Positions 13,795 to 24,258 of a stretch of DNA of 64,000 nt are shown here, piece by piece. Numbering within the stretch: position 1 is the stretch's first letter; each line of letters opens with the position of its first letter. The DNA comes from Epiperipatus broadwayi (lineage: Eukaryota; Onychophora; Udeonychophora; Euonychophora; Peripatidae), in assembly GCA_028023455.1 (NCBI GenBank), contig JAQFVV010006697.1:374001-438000 (forward strand), in the 5' to 3' direction. The notes below the pieces were generated by a model. That model searched no databases and was not told the origin of the DNA. It saw only the letters and a program-made list of their open reading frames with translations. The position numbers and the translations under genes were made by a program.

Positions 13795-14013
13795 TAAATT
13801 GGTGTTTGTTGGTTATGTTTATTTTTAGGTTTTGAATTGAGAAAAAGTTGTTCTATAGTGATTTCATAATTTTGTTCTGTTTCTTCATCTATTGAGTTAT
13901 TTGATTGATTATCATGTATAGTTGTGTCACTATCATTTTCTTCCATTTTAACTCTCTTGGCTGTCCTATTCTGTTTTGGTGGCTGTCCTGGTTTTCTATT
14001 TGGAGGTGTGGTG
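13794..14013 (-). pseudogene. LINE family C ORF1, C-terminal exon-like remainder beyond the insertion
   Basis: On the minus strand this continues ORF1 after the insertion with KNTTPPNRKPGQPPK, an AT-hook-like basic stretch (RKPGQPP, where AT hooks have GRP), then an acidic D/E/N-rich tail ending IEQLFLNSKPKNK. It stops immediately before ORF2; the ORF1 stop and ORF2 start are only a few bases apart. The ATG at 14030 belongs to the inserted element's terminal repeat, so it is not the original start. Joined to the 16243-17494 part, the frame runs through QIQKNTTPP. Confidence 0.65.
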
Positions 14014-14021
14014 TTTTTTTG
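14014..14021. repeat. Target-site duplication, left copy (TTTTTTTG)
   Basis: The 8 bases TTTTTTTG precede the left terminal inverted repeat and recur exactly at 16235-16242 after the right one. A homopolymer-rich duplication is slightly less conclusive than a complex one, but the final G and the restored reading frame support it. Confidence 0.85.
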
Positions 14022-14142
14022 GGTTGTCATCTGATCCTTCGTGTCAGCTGCCAGAGGCGCAATTTCTAGCTAAATTTCTAGAAATATGCCGTTTCTGCGG
14101 CCACACCCAGGCCTTTAAGCATTCTTTCTAAAAGAAATCCTA

Positions 14143-14262
14143 GAAAGATTGTTAACTCGGAGTTAAGTCTACTTTCTACGCTAAAAGGTAGAGTATTAAC
14201 TCGGAAGTTAAGTCTGTTTTCTACGATAAAATCTAGAAAGAGTGTTAACTCGGCTTAGCGGC
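14143..14262. repeat. Subterminal direct repeats of the TIR element
   Basis: Three copies of a roughly 45-49 bp motif with core TTAACTCGG followed in two by AGTTAAGTCT and CTTTCTACG or TTTCTACG. Clustered subterminal repeats near a TIR are typical transposase-binding sites in several DNA transposon superfamilies; binding here is inferred only. Confidence 0.6.
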
Positions 14263-14829
14263 TAAAAGCAGAGGAAAATGCCATAGTTGTTTGTGTCACA
14301 CACTATATCGTAATGCTGCATTATGTATTTGATGTAACAATTTCGTACTAGGGTGTTTATTTTGATCGTGTCAAAATTATTTAAATTTTCATCGGTGCCT
14401 TGTTTTTTTTAAGACCAATTGATGTAATGTTACATTTTATCAATTTTAACAGTATCGTGATTGTTCCTCATAAATTTGTATTTCTCCTAAATTTTCGATT
14501 AGGGTGGAATAGCGTAAAAATTTAAAAATCATGCTTTGAGTCACGTTTTAGTGAGAAATTTTCCGAGACAAAAAGTACGGCTAATTCCCACAACAGAAAA
14601 CTATAAAAGATGGGAATTGCCAGACACGGGCCAGCGCTGGAATATTTCTACAGAGAAAAAAAGAAAAAAACATTCTGCTGCTGAAAAAAAAGATTGGATT
14701 GTGCGGCAAATATATGCAGATTTGAGGTCCGAAAACATCTGCCGACGGAAAGGTTCACTTTGTAAAGGCAAGCTTGTTTGAGGGATTCTAAATGACCTTC
14801 GTCAAATGTCAAAAATAAAAGAAGTAACT

Positions 14830-16110
14830 TCAATTTTTATTTAAACATACATCCCTTTTTCTCCCGATAATTGTTGGCGTCGGCAATCAAATGTAAAATA
14901 AAAGAAGTAACTAAAATTTTTATTTAAACATAGCCCCCAAAACCCCTCTTCTCCCAATAATTGTTGTCATCAGCAATCAAATGGTCAAATAAAAGGAACG
15001 TCAATTATTCTTTAATCGTACAGAAAAAAAACAAAAAAAACCCTCCCACTAATTGTCCTGGCCAATCAAATGTAAACCAATCGAAGTAAGACAGTAAATT
15101 ATTAGTTAAACATAACCCAAATTACTATTCGAACATACACCGAAAAAGACTCGCTCTTGTCAATCAAAATTAAAGAAACCTAGACTATTATTGTCCCATT
15201 GTCAAATCGAATATTATTTGGGAAAACCCAAATAATTTATAAACGAAAAAAAAAAAAAGTCAAATCGGTTTTCAATCAAATGGTAACCGATAAAAGTAAC
15301 TTAAATTTTGATTTAAACATACACATGAACAAAAACAAAACACAAAACTCTTTCTCCCAATAATTGTTGTCGCCAATCACCAAAAAACACCCACCCCTCT
15401 CACTAATTATTGTCAGCAATCAAATGTACACCACTACTAAAAGTTACGTAAACTACTATTCTTTAAACGGTTACATCCCTTCTCCCAATAATTGTTGTCT
15501 ACAATCGTACACACAAAAATACACCCTTCCCAGTAATTAGTGTCGGGAATCAAATGTAAACCGATCAAAGTAAGACTGCAACTTATTATTTAAATGTTAC
15601 CCAAATTACTATTTGAATCTACACCAAAAAAACACCCGCTCTTGTCAATAAAAATTAAACAAACAATGACTATTATCATCCCATTGTCAAAAATATTTAT
15701 TTGTAGAACCAAAACCATAATTTATAAATGAAAGGAAGTCCAATCGGTTGTCCATCAAATGTAAACTGATAAAAGTAAAGGTTTTAAATTTTATTTAAAC
15801 ATAAACACACGCATGCGAAAAAAAAAAAAACAACACTTCTCCCAATAATTGTTTTCGGCAATAAAATGTAAACCTATCAAAGTAACGTAAATTATTATTT
15901 AAAGATCCATCATAAAACCCCGTTCTCTCTTGAATTTTGTCAATCCAATTTTACAAAAACGATAATATTATTTTTTTAAAAAAAAAACACAAATTACTAT
16001 TTGAACACACACCAAAAAAGACCCTTTGGTAAAAAAAAAAACTATTATTATCCCATCGTCAAAAATATTATTTGGGAAAAATAATTCAGAAATGAAAGAA
16101 AGTAAACTTT
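14830..16110. repeat. Degenerate internal repeats of the TIR element
   Basis: Phrases such as CTCCCAATAATTGTTGTC, GCAATCAAATGTAAACC, ATCAAAGTAA and TTATTTAAACATACAC recur at least eight times (for example near 14863, 14945, 15050, 15352, 15400, 15482, 15528 and 15838) with variable spacing and many indels. The stretch is non-coding, with poly-A/poly-C character. Confidence 0.7.
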
Positions 16111-16574
16111 GTAAACAAACCAAAAAAAAGGTCAATATTAATAGAGAATCGCTCTCCCGGGAACTATATATTAATGTGTTTTTCAGTTAGAAATCACATT
16201 TCTGGCGGCTGACACGAAGGATCAGATGACGACCTTTTTTTGTATTTGCAGAAGGCATGGTGTAGTTAAGTCCATAATGGCTTCAGAAGTTTTATTTATA
16301 ATTCTTGTTCTTTGTATGTGCTGTGTTTGTGCTGTTTCCTCATTGCTATTGCTATCTATTTCATTGGTGTTTTATATCGATTCTATTGTATAATTTTGTT
16401 GTTTTTCTTGATTTAGTTCTTTATCATTTATTTTTGTTTTAACAGTTAAATCCAAAATGTGATCATCTCTGGTTATATTTTTGTTGTTTAGTTCTAATTG
16501 TTGGTTTTCTATGCTCTCTTGTATTTTCATTTTTTCTTGAATAGATGTCTGGCTCGGTTGATTGTTGTTTGTAG

Positions 16575-17494
16575 TTAATTGGGGTTTGCTTTTGTCTGTG
16601 TTATTTTTTCTTTTTTCTTTTTGCTACAGTTTGCTGCAAGGTGACCACGCTCCCCACAGATGAAGCATTGTGGTCCTAAGCCCCTTATATATATATTTAG
16701 AAATGCTTCCTGATCTATGACTTGTGTGGGAATATTCTCTGGTGGTTTTGATTCATTAAGCTTCATTTTAATAGTAAAACTATTACTGCACACTGGAATA
16801 CGTGTATCAGTAAGTAAAATAGGTTTTAAATATAATACTTTGCCAAACACTTTCATCATATTTTGAAAGTCATTTATATTATACCCAAAATAAGTATTTT
16901 TAATAGTGCCTGTAATAAAGTTTTTAAGGTTTGGATCTACAACTATTAAAGCATAATTTCCTATTGTTTTGATTTGAGTTAAAAATTTATTTTTTTGATA
17001 ATCTTCAAAGAATTCTACTGCCAAGTATCTCAAGTTGGGTGTTCCCTTATGCTTGAGATTGTTTCCCAACTTCCATTTGTTGTTATAGCTTCATATAACA
17101 TTTCTTTTGGGAATTTGTAAAGCATTAGATTTTTATCAGTTGCAGCCAGAACAGTCGATCTGTTTGAAAAAAATTTTTTAAATGTGTTGAAAAGCTTGTT
17201 CGGTATTGTATTATGAAATTCAGTGCTGATTGTTATTAATTCTTCCTGAGACCAAATAGTCGATGGGGACTCAGGGTTGTTATCATAAACTAGATTTAGC
17301 TCATTCATATCATCATTGGTTACTCTTCGAAATCTACTAGCTGCAATCGAGTTTGAGTGAGTTGTTATAACTTTATTTTGGAAAGTGGCTTTGGTTACAT
17401 TAGCAGAAGTCTTTACACTATTATTGATGTTTCCATCATTGGAGTTTGTATTGGCACCATTCACACTTAAATTTTTTAGCTGTGCTGCTGCCAT
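16575..17494 (-). pseudogene. LINE family C ORF1, N-terminal part with CCHC zinc knuckle
   Basis: Two overlapping frames (17494-17030 and 17069-16575) form one protein split by a frameshift near 17050, around the codons giving WETISSI and NLKHKGTPN. The N-terminus is N/S/T-rich and probably disordered. The middle may be an RNA-binding fold. At about 16680-16610 the motif CFICGERGHLAANC is a perfect C-x2-C-x4-H-x4-C zinc knuckle followed by a lysine run. ORF1 would coat element RNA. Beyond the TAA at 16575-16577 another frame stays rich in Q and N and leads to the insertion at 16242. The start MAAAQLKNL is chosen as the first ATG of the open frame. Confidence 0.78.
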
Positions 17495-17699
17495 GTTTGA
17501 TATATACTTGATAATTTTCAGTCTGTGTATTTACATTGTTTTTTTTTAATATTTTCTTTTTAAATGCAATTTTTTAAAACTTATGTTTGAAATACTTTTT
17601 GTTAAAAGTTTAAAAAAAAGAGTTACCTTTCAGTTTTCCGAGATTTTAAAAGTTTTTTATTCAGAGGTTCGTTGGCATGTTGTACTCACTGCACAGCAG

Positions 17700-17860
<161 letters not shown>

Positions 17861-18605
17861 TAACAATTTCTGACCTTGGCTTGATTTTGGATGAGTATTT
17901 ACATTGGGATAAACATATTTTTTGGCTTCAAGTAAAATTAAAAATACTTAATTTTCTTTTTTACAGATTAAGAGATTGTTTGAATAAATCTGTTCTTTTA
18001 AGTATATATAAACCAATTTTCTTAAGCAGACTTTGTTATGGTATAACATTATGGGGTGGCACTGCAGCATATTTTTTGAAGTCTTTGCAAACACTACAAA
18101 ATTTTACATTAAGAATTATTTTGTTTAAACCTTTGGATTTGCCAAGACTTGAATTATATAAGTGTGCTGGAGTTTTAACCATTAATCAATTATTTTTAGT
18201 GAATATTTTGTGTTATTGTATCAAATACAAAGGAGTGAATAAAAGTAATTCTTCATCAATAATGGTGACTACATCAAGTGATTTTGCTTTATTATTTGAA
18301 CCAGTATACATTAAAACTCATTGTAGATATCTGAAATGTTATCTTGATCCAAGATTTCACAATATTTTTATAAGGAACATTGGATTTAATGTTAATGACC
18401 TATCAAAAAAAACTTTTGAGAAAATTTATTATGGACTGGATTATAATTGATGATAATGAAAAACTTTTCATTTCTATTTAATTATTTTATTATATGATAA
18501 TGTTTTTTTATTTTATTTACACATGTACTTTTGTTAAGCTCCATGCGTGATTTTTTATCACAAGGAGATTATATGTTTATTAAATTAAATGTTTATTAAA
18601 TTAAA

Positions 18606-18606
<1 letters not shown>
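17861..18606 (+). mobile_element. 5'-truncated LINE, RT C-terminal fragment (family D)
   Basis: From 17872 to 18450 the frame reads SDLGLILDEYLHWDKHI, then LLSIYKPIFLSRLCYGITLWGG, the segment after the RT catalytic core in Jockey/I-like LINEs (compare LGIIF and VLPILEYGSIIW in family A). It is 5'-truncated precisely at the ATT tract and ends in TTTATTAAATTAAATT followed by another ATT tract. The frame is open to the stop at 18448-18450, then a short 3' UTR with two TGTTTATTAAATTAAA copies. Confidence 0.75.
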
Positions 18607-18636
<30 letters not shown>

Positions 18637-18639
18637 TAC

Positions 18640-18694
<55 letters not shown>
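18607..18694. repeat. (ATT)n microsatellite
   Basis: About 29 ATT/ACT units directly after the family D 3' end, forming its tail, followed at once by the Penelope-like element. Confidence 0.95.
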
Positions 18695-18706
18695 GATGAT
18701 GATCTT

Positions 18707-19864
18707 ATGGCTGTATTGATTAAGAAAAGTTCTTTATCAAAAAATAAAATTAAGGTAATTAAAGATTTGCTTTTATTATTGGAAGATTCTATGTATTTTA
18801 CTTATAAAGGTAATTTTTATAAAATTAAGGAAGGGTGGAGAATAGGTTATATTATTTCTCCTTCAGTATGTTCCGTTTATATTAATTATATGGAGGAGGA
18901 AATTATTATTAAAAAGAATTGTTTATATGCAAAGTTATTTGTCAGATATGTTAATGATTGTTTATTTGTTGTTGAAAATGATAAATTGAAGTAACTTGTA
19001 AATGAGTTTAATTTGTTTGATCCTTCTGTAAGATATGTGTTAGAAGGAGGGGGTTAGATTTTGGTAAGGTAAAATTTTTAGATCTTTTGGTGATTAGAAA
19101 TGTAGAGACTAATTGTTTACTATGCAGTCATTTTGTTAAAAGTAAAGAATTAAGATCTATAATTAAACCTGATAGCTATTAGTCTGTATCTTATAAAATA
19201 TCTGTTTTAAGGAATTATTGTCGTAGGAATAATAAAATAAATAATTCTAGTGGGGTAGCTTTGTTTCAGAAATGTCAATTTTATAAAGATTACTTGAGGG
19301 TTGGTTATTCTGATAAATTTATTAAAAGTATTTTATTTATTAGTAATATTTGTAAGATTGTAAAAGATAGAGAAAAATATGATTTTATTTATCTTCCATT
19401 TAAATTGTCTGCTTTTAAAATTGTATGTAGGAATAGTGAATTGTTTGGAAATAAGAAAATTGCTTGGAAAAGAGGTGTTACATTGACTATATTATTAAAT
19501 AATACAAAGGTAATTTTTGATAGTACGACTATTCCTGATGTAGTATATTTTATCCCTTGTTTTTTGTAAGAAGATCTACATAGGTCAGAGTGGTTTGACT
19601 TTAAATGAAAGAATAAAGATTCATAAAAGTAGAGATAAAAATAGATATCTTAATTCTGCTTTGTATGTCCATGAAAAAAATACAGGTCACACTATTAATT
19701 TTGATGGAGCTAAGGTTGTCTTCTTTGAGAGAAATGAAATCAAAAGAAGAATAAAAGAATCTTTATTATTGAAAATATATTATTCTGACACAATTAACTT
19801 ATTTAAGAGTTCATTTAATATTAGGGGTAGATGGGAAGTGAATGGATTTGTGGGTAATGTTTAA
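18707..19864 (+). pseudogene. Penelope-like RT and GIY-YIG endonuclease (degenerate)
   Basis: The first segment shows FYKIKEGWRIGYIISPSVCSVYI, matching the PLE block F-Q-x-G-x-AMGSPLSP-x-x-A-x-x-Y, then FVRYVNDCLFVV, the PLE RYVDD box with the first catalytic aspartate replaced by N. A stop at 18992-18994 and a frame change follow. 19261-19569 covers the post-RT linker and ends in the start of the nuclease (VVYFIPC). After one frameshift near 19565 the nuclease continues with IYIGQSGLTLNERIKIHK, the YIG half of GIY-YIG plus its arginine region, and RRIKESLLL with the catalytic glutamate, ending SSFNIRGRWE. The protein would nick target DNA and copy its RNA. It is inactive as written. Confidence 0.84.
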
Positions 19865-19902
19865 TATTATATATATATTGTGTGGTTTTTGTAGTTCTTT
19901 AC

Positions 19903-19934
19903 ACTTGAGAAGTCTGCTTGTAGCAGTGAAACCT
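19903..19934 (+). other. Degenerate hammerhead-like motif in the PLE 1 3' region
   Basis: CTTGAGAAG, a short hairpin CTGC-TTGTA-GCAG (19914-19926), then TGAAAC. This is the arrangement of a hammerhead core (CTGANGA, stem II, GAAA) with the first box damaged. PLEs are known to carry hammerhead ribozymes in their terminal regions. Alone it would be weak; position behind a GIY-YIG domain raises it. Confidence 0.35.
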
Positions 19935-20057
19935 TTGGTTGTGTTTTAATATTATTTTTGCTCGTCTGGTTGAATTTTGGATTTGGGGTAATTTTAATTA
20001 TATATTGACTAGTTTCGCTTTATGCTTGTAATGTTTATATATATATATATATATATA

Positions 20058-22257
20058 GTACCAGATTGAGATCCTATTCAAGGGCTTTACTGCCAAAATT
20101 AAAAACTTAATTTTTGTTAAATCTTATCTAATGTTAAATTTTTTTTTTATTCATTTAAAAAGAGTACGCATATTAAAACACCTACTTATTTATATTTGAA
20201 ATAGATCATTTTGATGTTTTAAAATTGTTTATAAACTAGTTTTCTTATACCACTTGTTTTTACTTTTTTTTAAAAATCAATTTGATTAGAAACAAGCTGG
20301 CTAGTTAATTACATTCCTGTGGCTTTTATTTTAATCATTGCAAACTCATTCTAAAAGTGGAGATTTGATTTGTGTTGTTTTTGTTTCAATAATCCCTGGG
20401 TAGAATTCTTAGATTAGACTGAGCTGGAGATTTATATTTGCCCTGCCTTAGGTGTAGAATTGGATAACAAGAAAGGTTTTCACAGGAAATGTAGCCGGGT
20501 ATAAAAAAACCCTGCAAAATTTGGCACAATAGTTTTTGCTTTTATTCTTGACCTACAAGCTGTTTAAAAGTGAGAGTTTCAGTATTCTGTATACTTTGAT
20601 TATTGCTTGCTGAGAGTTATACCATTTTGGGTAGCAGTTTGGACATTTAATTTCTGCTAAAACTTGCAATTATTAACAGACTTTGTTGCTGTACAAGATG
20701 TCAAAATCTTTTGCTCTGAGTTTTGCCACCCTCAGGATATCTTGCTAACTTAACTCAAAGATGGACCCATGCCTGCCAACTTTCATTCAATCCTGCCATG
20801 AACACCTAAAATAAACAAGATTTACTGCCTCTAACTTGCCACTGTTAAAGGACCTAAAAATGCACTAAAATATATGTACTGTAAGGTAAAATTTTCTTTC
20901 ATTTTTTCCAGGGTAAATTTCTTTTAATTAAATCTCCGCTCAATCTAATTATAAATCTGTATTCATAAGTCATATTTAGCCTCATATTTAATATTTGCTG
21001 TGTTTTCTTGTATGTAGTGTGTATTGGAATTTTAGTTTTGAGATTCCAAATTTGCTTTCAATTTTTGTTTATTGGAGAGTGACAAGTAAGTTTTTTATAT
21101 TTTTATGCCTAACTTTTATGAATGCTTTAGCAGTCATGTATATTTTAAATGCTTACCTGTAATTATTTTATTTAGCCAATAATTAATTTTAAATACTGTG
21201 TTTGTGCTTTTGCAAACCACCAAAATCTTTTGGCTGATGACTTTAGTGTTCTAGTTTTTTGCAGGTGGGGATTTCATTTTTTTGTTTCTTATATCTCTGA
21301 AAGCAGAAACTAGAATTGTTTTTCTCTGTAATTTTATAAATCACCAGCAGGAAGATAATATTCATCCCTTTGTAACTTATGGGTGAGAGAGACTTTCACT
21401 GCTAAAGTATTTAAAGCTTTAATATTTTTGTACTTATGTGCACTCTCCGATAGAATTAGTTTATATGATTTTAAATTTATCAGAGCATGTACTCAGAACT
21501 TGTTTCCTAAATTTATTTTTTAATTATAATTATTTGTAATTCATTTTCTTTAAATGCTTGGGCAGATGTAACTGGTTTTCTAATGTTTTACTTGTTTCCT
21601 ATTGAGACCTATAATTATTATTAGTTTTGGCCAATCGTTTTGTTGGGGGTTTGCCAGATAATTTTCTGTTTTCCTTTCTCACTAAATCATATTTTTCATT
21701 TGTTCTTGTGGTAAATCAATCATCTTTATTTTAAACATAACATTATATGCAGTTTCTTCTGGCATATGTTATTCATAGTACTGACAGATTTTTTGGCCCT
21801 TGAAAAGCTCGCTGGCACTGGTTTCATTGATTTATTTCAAGAATGTATTGTTTAAATATCAGTATGGGAAAATCAATGTTTGGGTGAATCCTCTGCTGAA
21901 TGAAATTGCTTTCTCCCTTTACAATTTGTTATTAGAAAATCAGTAGATTTGCCAGAGCATTGTCTTTAGTCTTTCTGCTATATGCCTGAGCTAATCCTAT
22001 TTGTCAACTTAGAAACTTTTTTTATAAGTCTTCTCTTAATAAAATTTTAAAATTTGTTTAAACTTAATTTGGACTTTTGTCTTGGTGCTTTTGTTGCTCA
22101 ATTGTCTAAACAGTTTTAAGATCTCTTATTTCTCCCTGAGTTTAGTCAGCACAAACCATCATCATCATCCATTCTGATTATAATATATAAATTTTTCCAG
22201 ATACATAGTGATCTGGTGGCACCCTCTGCAATCAGAATAGATTGAATGTCCAGTTCA
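20058..22257. other. Intergenic AT-rich DNA, no feature recognised
   Basis: This 2.2 kb follows a short TA tract (20036-20057). Neither strand has a frame with recognisable protein motifs. I see no inverted or tandem repeat of note; it reads as unique or very old sequence. Confidence 0.5.
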
Positions 22258-22273
22258 ATATATATATATATAT
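22258..22273. repeat. (TA)n tract at left edge of the ribozyme array
   Basis: Eight TA units precede the first array unit. A longer TA tract borders the other end of the array at 25195-25223. Confidence 0.9.
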
Positions 22274-22426
22274 GAAAAAACAAATACAAGTTAATCACGT
22301 AACCTGCTATCACTTGTTATTTATGTCCAAAAGATGGCGCTATACCAAAACCGCCGAACAAGTGTAAGATTTGTTTTACATAAACGAAAAAAGAGTCAGA
22401 AATTAACTACCTCTTTCATTTGCTCA

Positions 22427-22473
22427 CTCCCAGATCAGCTGATTTCAAGCTGGTTTGCTATCCTCAGTGGGAG
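22427..22473 (-). ncRNA. Hammerhead ribozyme, array unit F1
   Basis: Minus strand, read 22473 to 22427: stem I CTCCCA/TGGGAG, core CTGAGGA, stem II AGC/GCT with loop AAACCA and a T-T pair at its base, GAAA, stem III formed by ATC-AGCT-GAT, and C17 as the predicted cleavage-site nucleotide. All invariant core bases (CTGANGA, GAAA, UH) are present. Confidence 0.75.
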
Positions 22474-22845
22474 ATAGAGTATAGAAACTAGATCTAAACA
22501 CTGACTCTCAAGTGTTTATGCAAAACGTTTCTATCAGATTGCAAGCGTGAATTTTTCAGACCGGAAAAGTCTTCAAACCCAGCCTAGCAAGCTAGATATT
22601 TATATGGGTCTGATCTCAGTTCAGAATCACCATATAATCAAAGTCTCTGCAATATATATCATTGCAAGAAAACTCCTAAAGGTACATTTATGAAAAAACA
22701 AATACAAGTTAATCACGTAACCTGCTATCACTTGTTATTTATGTCCAAAAGATGGCGCTATACCAAAACCGCCGAACAAGTGTAAGATTTGTTTTACATA
22801 AACGAAAAAAGAAGTCAGAAATTAACTACCTCTTTCATTTGCTCA

Positions 22846-22892
22846 CTCCCAGATCAGCTGATTTCAAGCTGGTTTGCTATCCTCAGTGGGAG
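22846..22892 (-). ncRNA. Hammerhead ribozyme, array unit F2
   Basis: Same 47-nt fold as unit F1 with no change in any core or stem base; 419 bp downstream of it. Confidence 0.75.
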
Positions 22893-23263
22893 ATAGAGTA
22901 TAGAAACTAGATCTAAACACTGACTCTCAAGTGTTTATGCAAAACGTTTCTATCAGATTGCAAGCGTGAATTTTTCAGACCGGAAAAGTCTTCAAACCCA
23001 GCCTAGCAAGCTAGATATTTATATGGGTCTGATCTCAGTTCAGAATCACCATATAATCAAAGTCTCTGCAATATATATCATTGCAAGAAAACTCTAAAAG
23101 GTACATTTATGAAAAAACAAATACAAGTTAATCACGTAACCTGCTATCACTTGTTATTTATGTCCAAAAGATGGCGCTATACCAAAACCGCCGAACAAGT
23201 GTAAGATTTGTTTTACATAAACGAAAAAAGAGTCAGAAATTAACTACCTCTTTCATTTGCTCA

Positions 23264-23310
23264 CTCCCAGATCAGCTGATTTCAAGCTGGTTTGCTATCC
23301 TCAGTGGGAG
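23264..23310 (-). ncRNA. Hammerhead ribozyme, array unit F3
   Basis: Identical 47-nt fold; 418 bp from unit F2. The truncated fourth forward unit (23526-23602) does not reach this segment. Confidence 0.75.
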
Positions 23311-23790
23311 ATAGAGTATAGAAACTAGATCTAAACACTGACTCTCAAGTGTTTATGCAAAACGTTTCTATCAGATTGCAAGCGTGAATTTTTCAGACCG
23401 GAAAAGTCTTCAAACCCAGCCTAGCAAGCTAGATATTTATATGGGTCTGATCTCAGTTCAGAATCACCATATAATCAAAGTCTCTGCAATATATATCATT
23501 GCAAGAAAACTCTAAAGGTACATTTATGAAAAAACAAATACAAGTTAATCACGTAACCTGCTATCACTTGTTATTTATGTCCAAAAGATGGCGCTATACC
23601 AATGATATATATTGCAGAGACTTTGATTATATGGTGATTCTGAACTGAGATCAGACCCATATAAATATCTAGCTTGCTAGGCTGGGTTTGAAGACTTTTC
23701 CGGTCTGAAAAATTCACGCTTGCAATCTGATAGAAACGTTTTGCATAAACACTTGAGAGTCAGTGTTTAGATCTAGTTTCTATACTCTAT

Positions 23791-23837
23791 CTCCCACTGA
23801 GGATAGCAAACCAGCTTGAAATCAGCTGATCTGGGAG
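23791..23837 (+). ncRNA. Hammerhead ribozyme, array unit R1
   Basis: Plus strand. Stem I is CTCCCA (23791-23796) with TGGGAG (23832-23837). CTGAGGA at 23797-23803. Stem II 23804-23817. GAAA at 23818-23821. Stem III 23821-23830. Predicted cleavage after C23831. Six contiguous stem I pairs, two being G/C-rich ends, support a real fold. Confidence 0.77.
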
Positions 23838-24211
23838 TGAGCAAATGAAAGAGGTAGTTAATTTCTGACTCTTTTTTCGTTTATGTAAAACAAATCTTAC
23901 ACTTGTTCGGCGGTTTTGGTATAGCGCCATCTTTTGGACATAAATAACAAGTGATAGCAGGTTACGTGATTAACTTGTATTTGTTTTTTCATAAATGTAC
24001 CTTTATATAGAGTTTTCTTGCAATGATATATATTGCAGAGACTTTGATTATATGGTGATTCTGAACTGAGATCAGACCCATATAAATATCTAGCTTGCTA
24101 GGCTGGGTTTGAAGACTTTTCCGGTCTGAAAAATTCACGCTTGCAATCTGATAGAAACGTTTTGCATAAACACTTGAGAGTCAGTGTTTAGATCTAGTTT
24201 CTATACTCTAT

Positions 24212-24258
24212 CTCCCACTGAGGATAGCAAACCAGCTTGAAAACAGCTGATCTGGGAG
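24212..24258 (+). ncRNA. Hammerhead ribozyme, array unit R2 (stem III variant)
   Basis: Same as unit R1 except that stem III begins AAC instead of ATC, giving an A-A mismatch in a three-pair helix. This copy may cleave poorly. All core bases are kept. Confidence 0.7.

Larger units (their letters stand above)
14022..16234. mobile_element. Non-autonomous TIR DNA transposon, 2213 bp, inserted in the family C LINE
   Basis: Terminal inverted repeats of 34 bp (14022-14055 and 16201-16234) match at 32 positions. Both start GGTYGTCATCTGATCC, continue TTCGTGTCAGC, and are followed by a second Y and GCCAGA. The flanking 8-bp duplication is exact. Subterminal repeats at the left (TTAACTCGG at 14152, 14195 and 14244, each near CTTTCTAC) could be transposase-binding repeats. 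The core (14830-16100) is filled with degenerate copies of a unit containing CCAATAATTGTTGTC and AATCAAATGTAAACC. No transposase was recognised; the one sizeable frame (14536-14781, plus, 81 aa, basic) resembles nothing I know. Eight-bp duplications occur in hAT, Merlin and P, and 8-9 bp in MULEs. The GG start argues against typical hAT (usually CA/TA), so the superfamily stays open. Confidence 0.85.
10345..17580 (-). mobile_element. Second-type LINE (family C; CCHC-knuckle ORF1, APE EN, RT), interrupted by a TIR element
   Basis: A minus-strand non-LTR element unlike families A and B. ORF1 (17494 to about 13794) has a CCHC zinc knuckle and a Q/N-rich C-terminus. ORF2 (13794 to about 10870) has an APE endonuclease, RT and a C-terminal Cys/His motif. 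The 3' end reads TTAATAAACTTCC and then AAACAAAAT before the microsatellite. CCHC ORF1 plus C-terminal zinc-binding ORF2 occurs in L1/Tx1-, R1- and fungal Tad-type LINEs; I cannot choose between these by eye. A 2213-bp inverted-repeat element sits inside ORF1. Removing it and one 8-bp duplicate rejoins the reading frame. Confidence 0.83.
18695..20035 (+). mobile_element. Penelope-like element 1 (RT plus GIY-YIG), 5'-truncated
   Basis: RT at 18707-18994, a linker to about 19500, GIY-YIG at about 19550-19864, then a 170-bp 3' region ending at a TA tract. The 5' half of the RT is missing. RT with a C-terminal GIY-YIG nuclease is specific to Penelope-like elements. The 3' region carries a hammerhead-like remnant (listed separately). 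Confidence 0.85.

Noticed and set aside
14536-14781. Transposase gene inside the TIR element
   Set aside because: Only 81 residues, no DDE/DDD pattern or known motif; kept as an unexplained frame in the element description.
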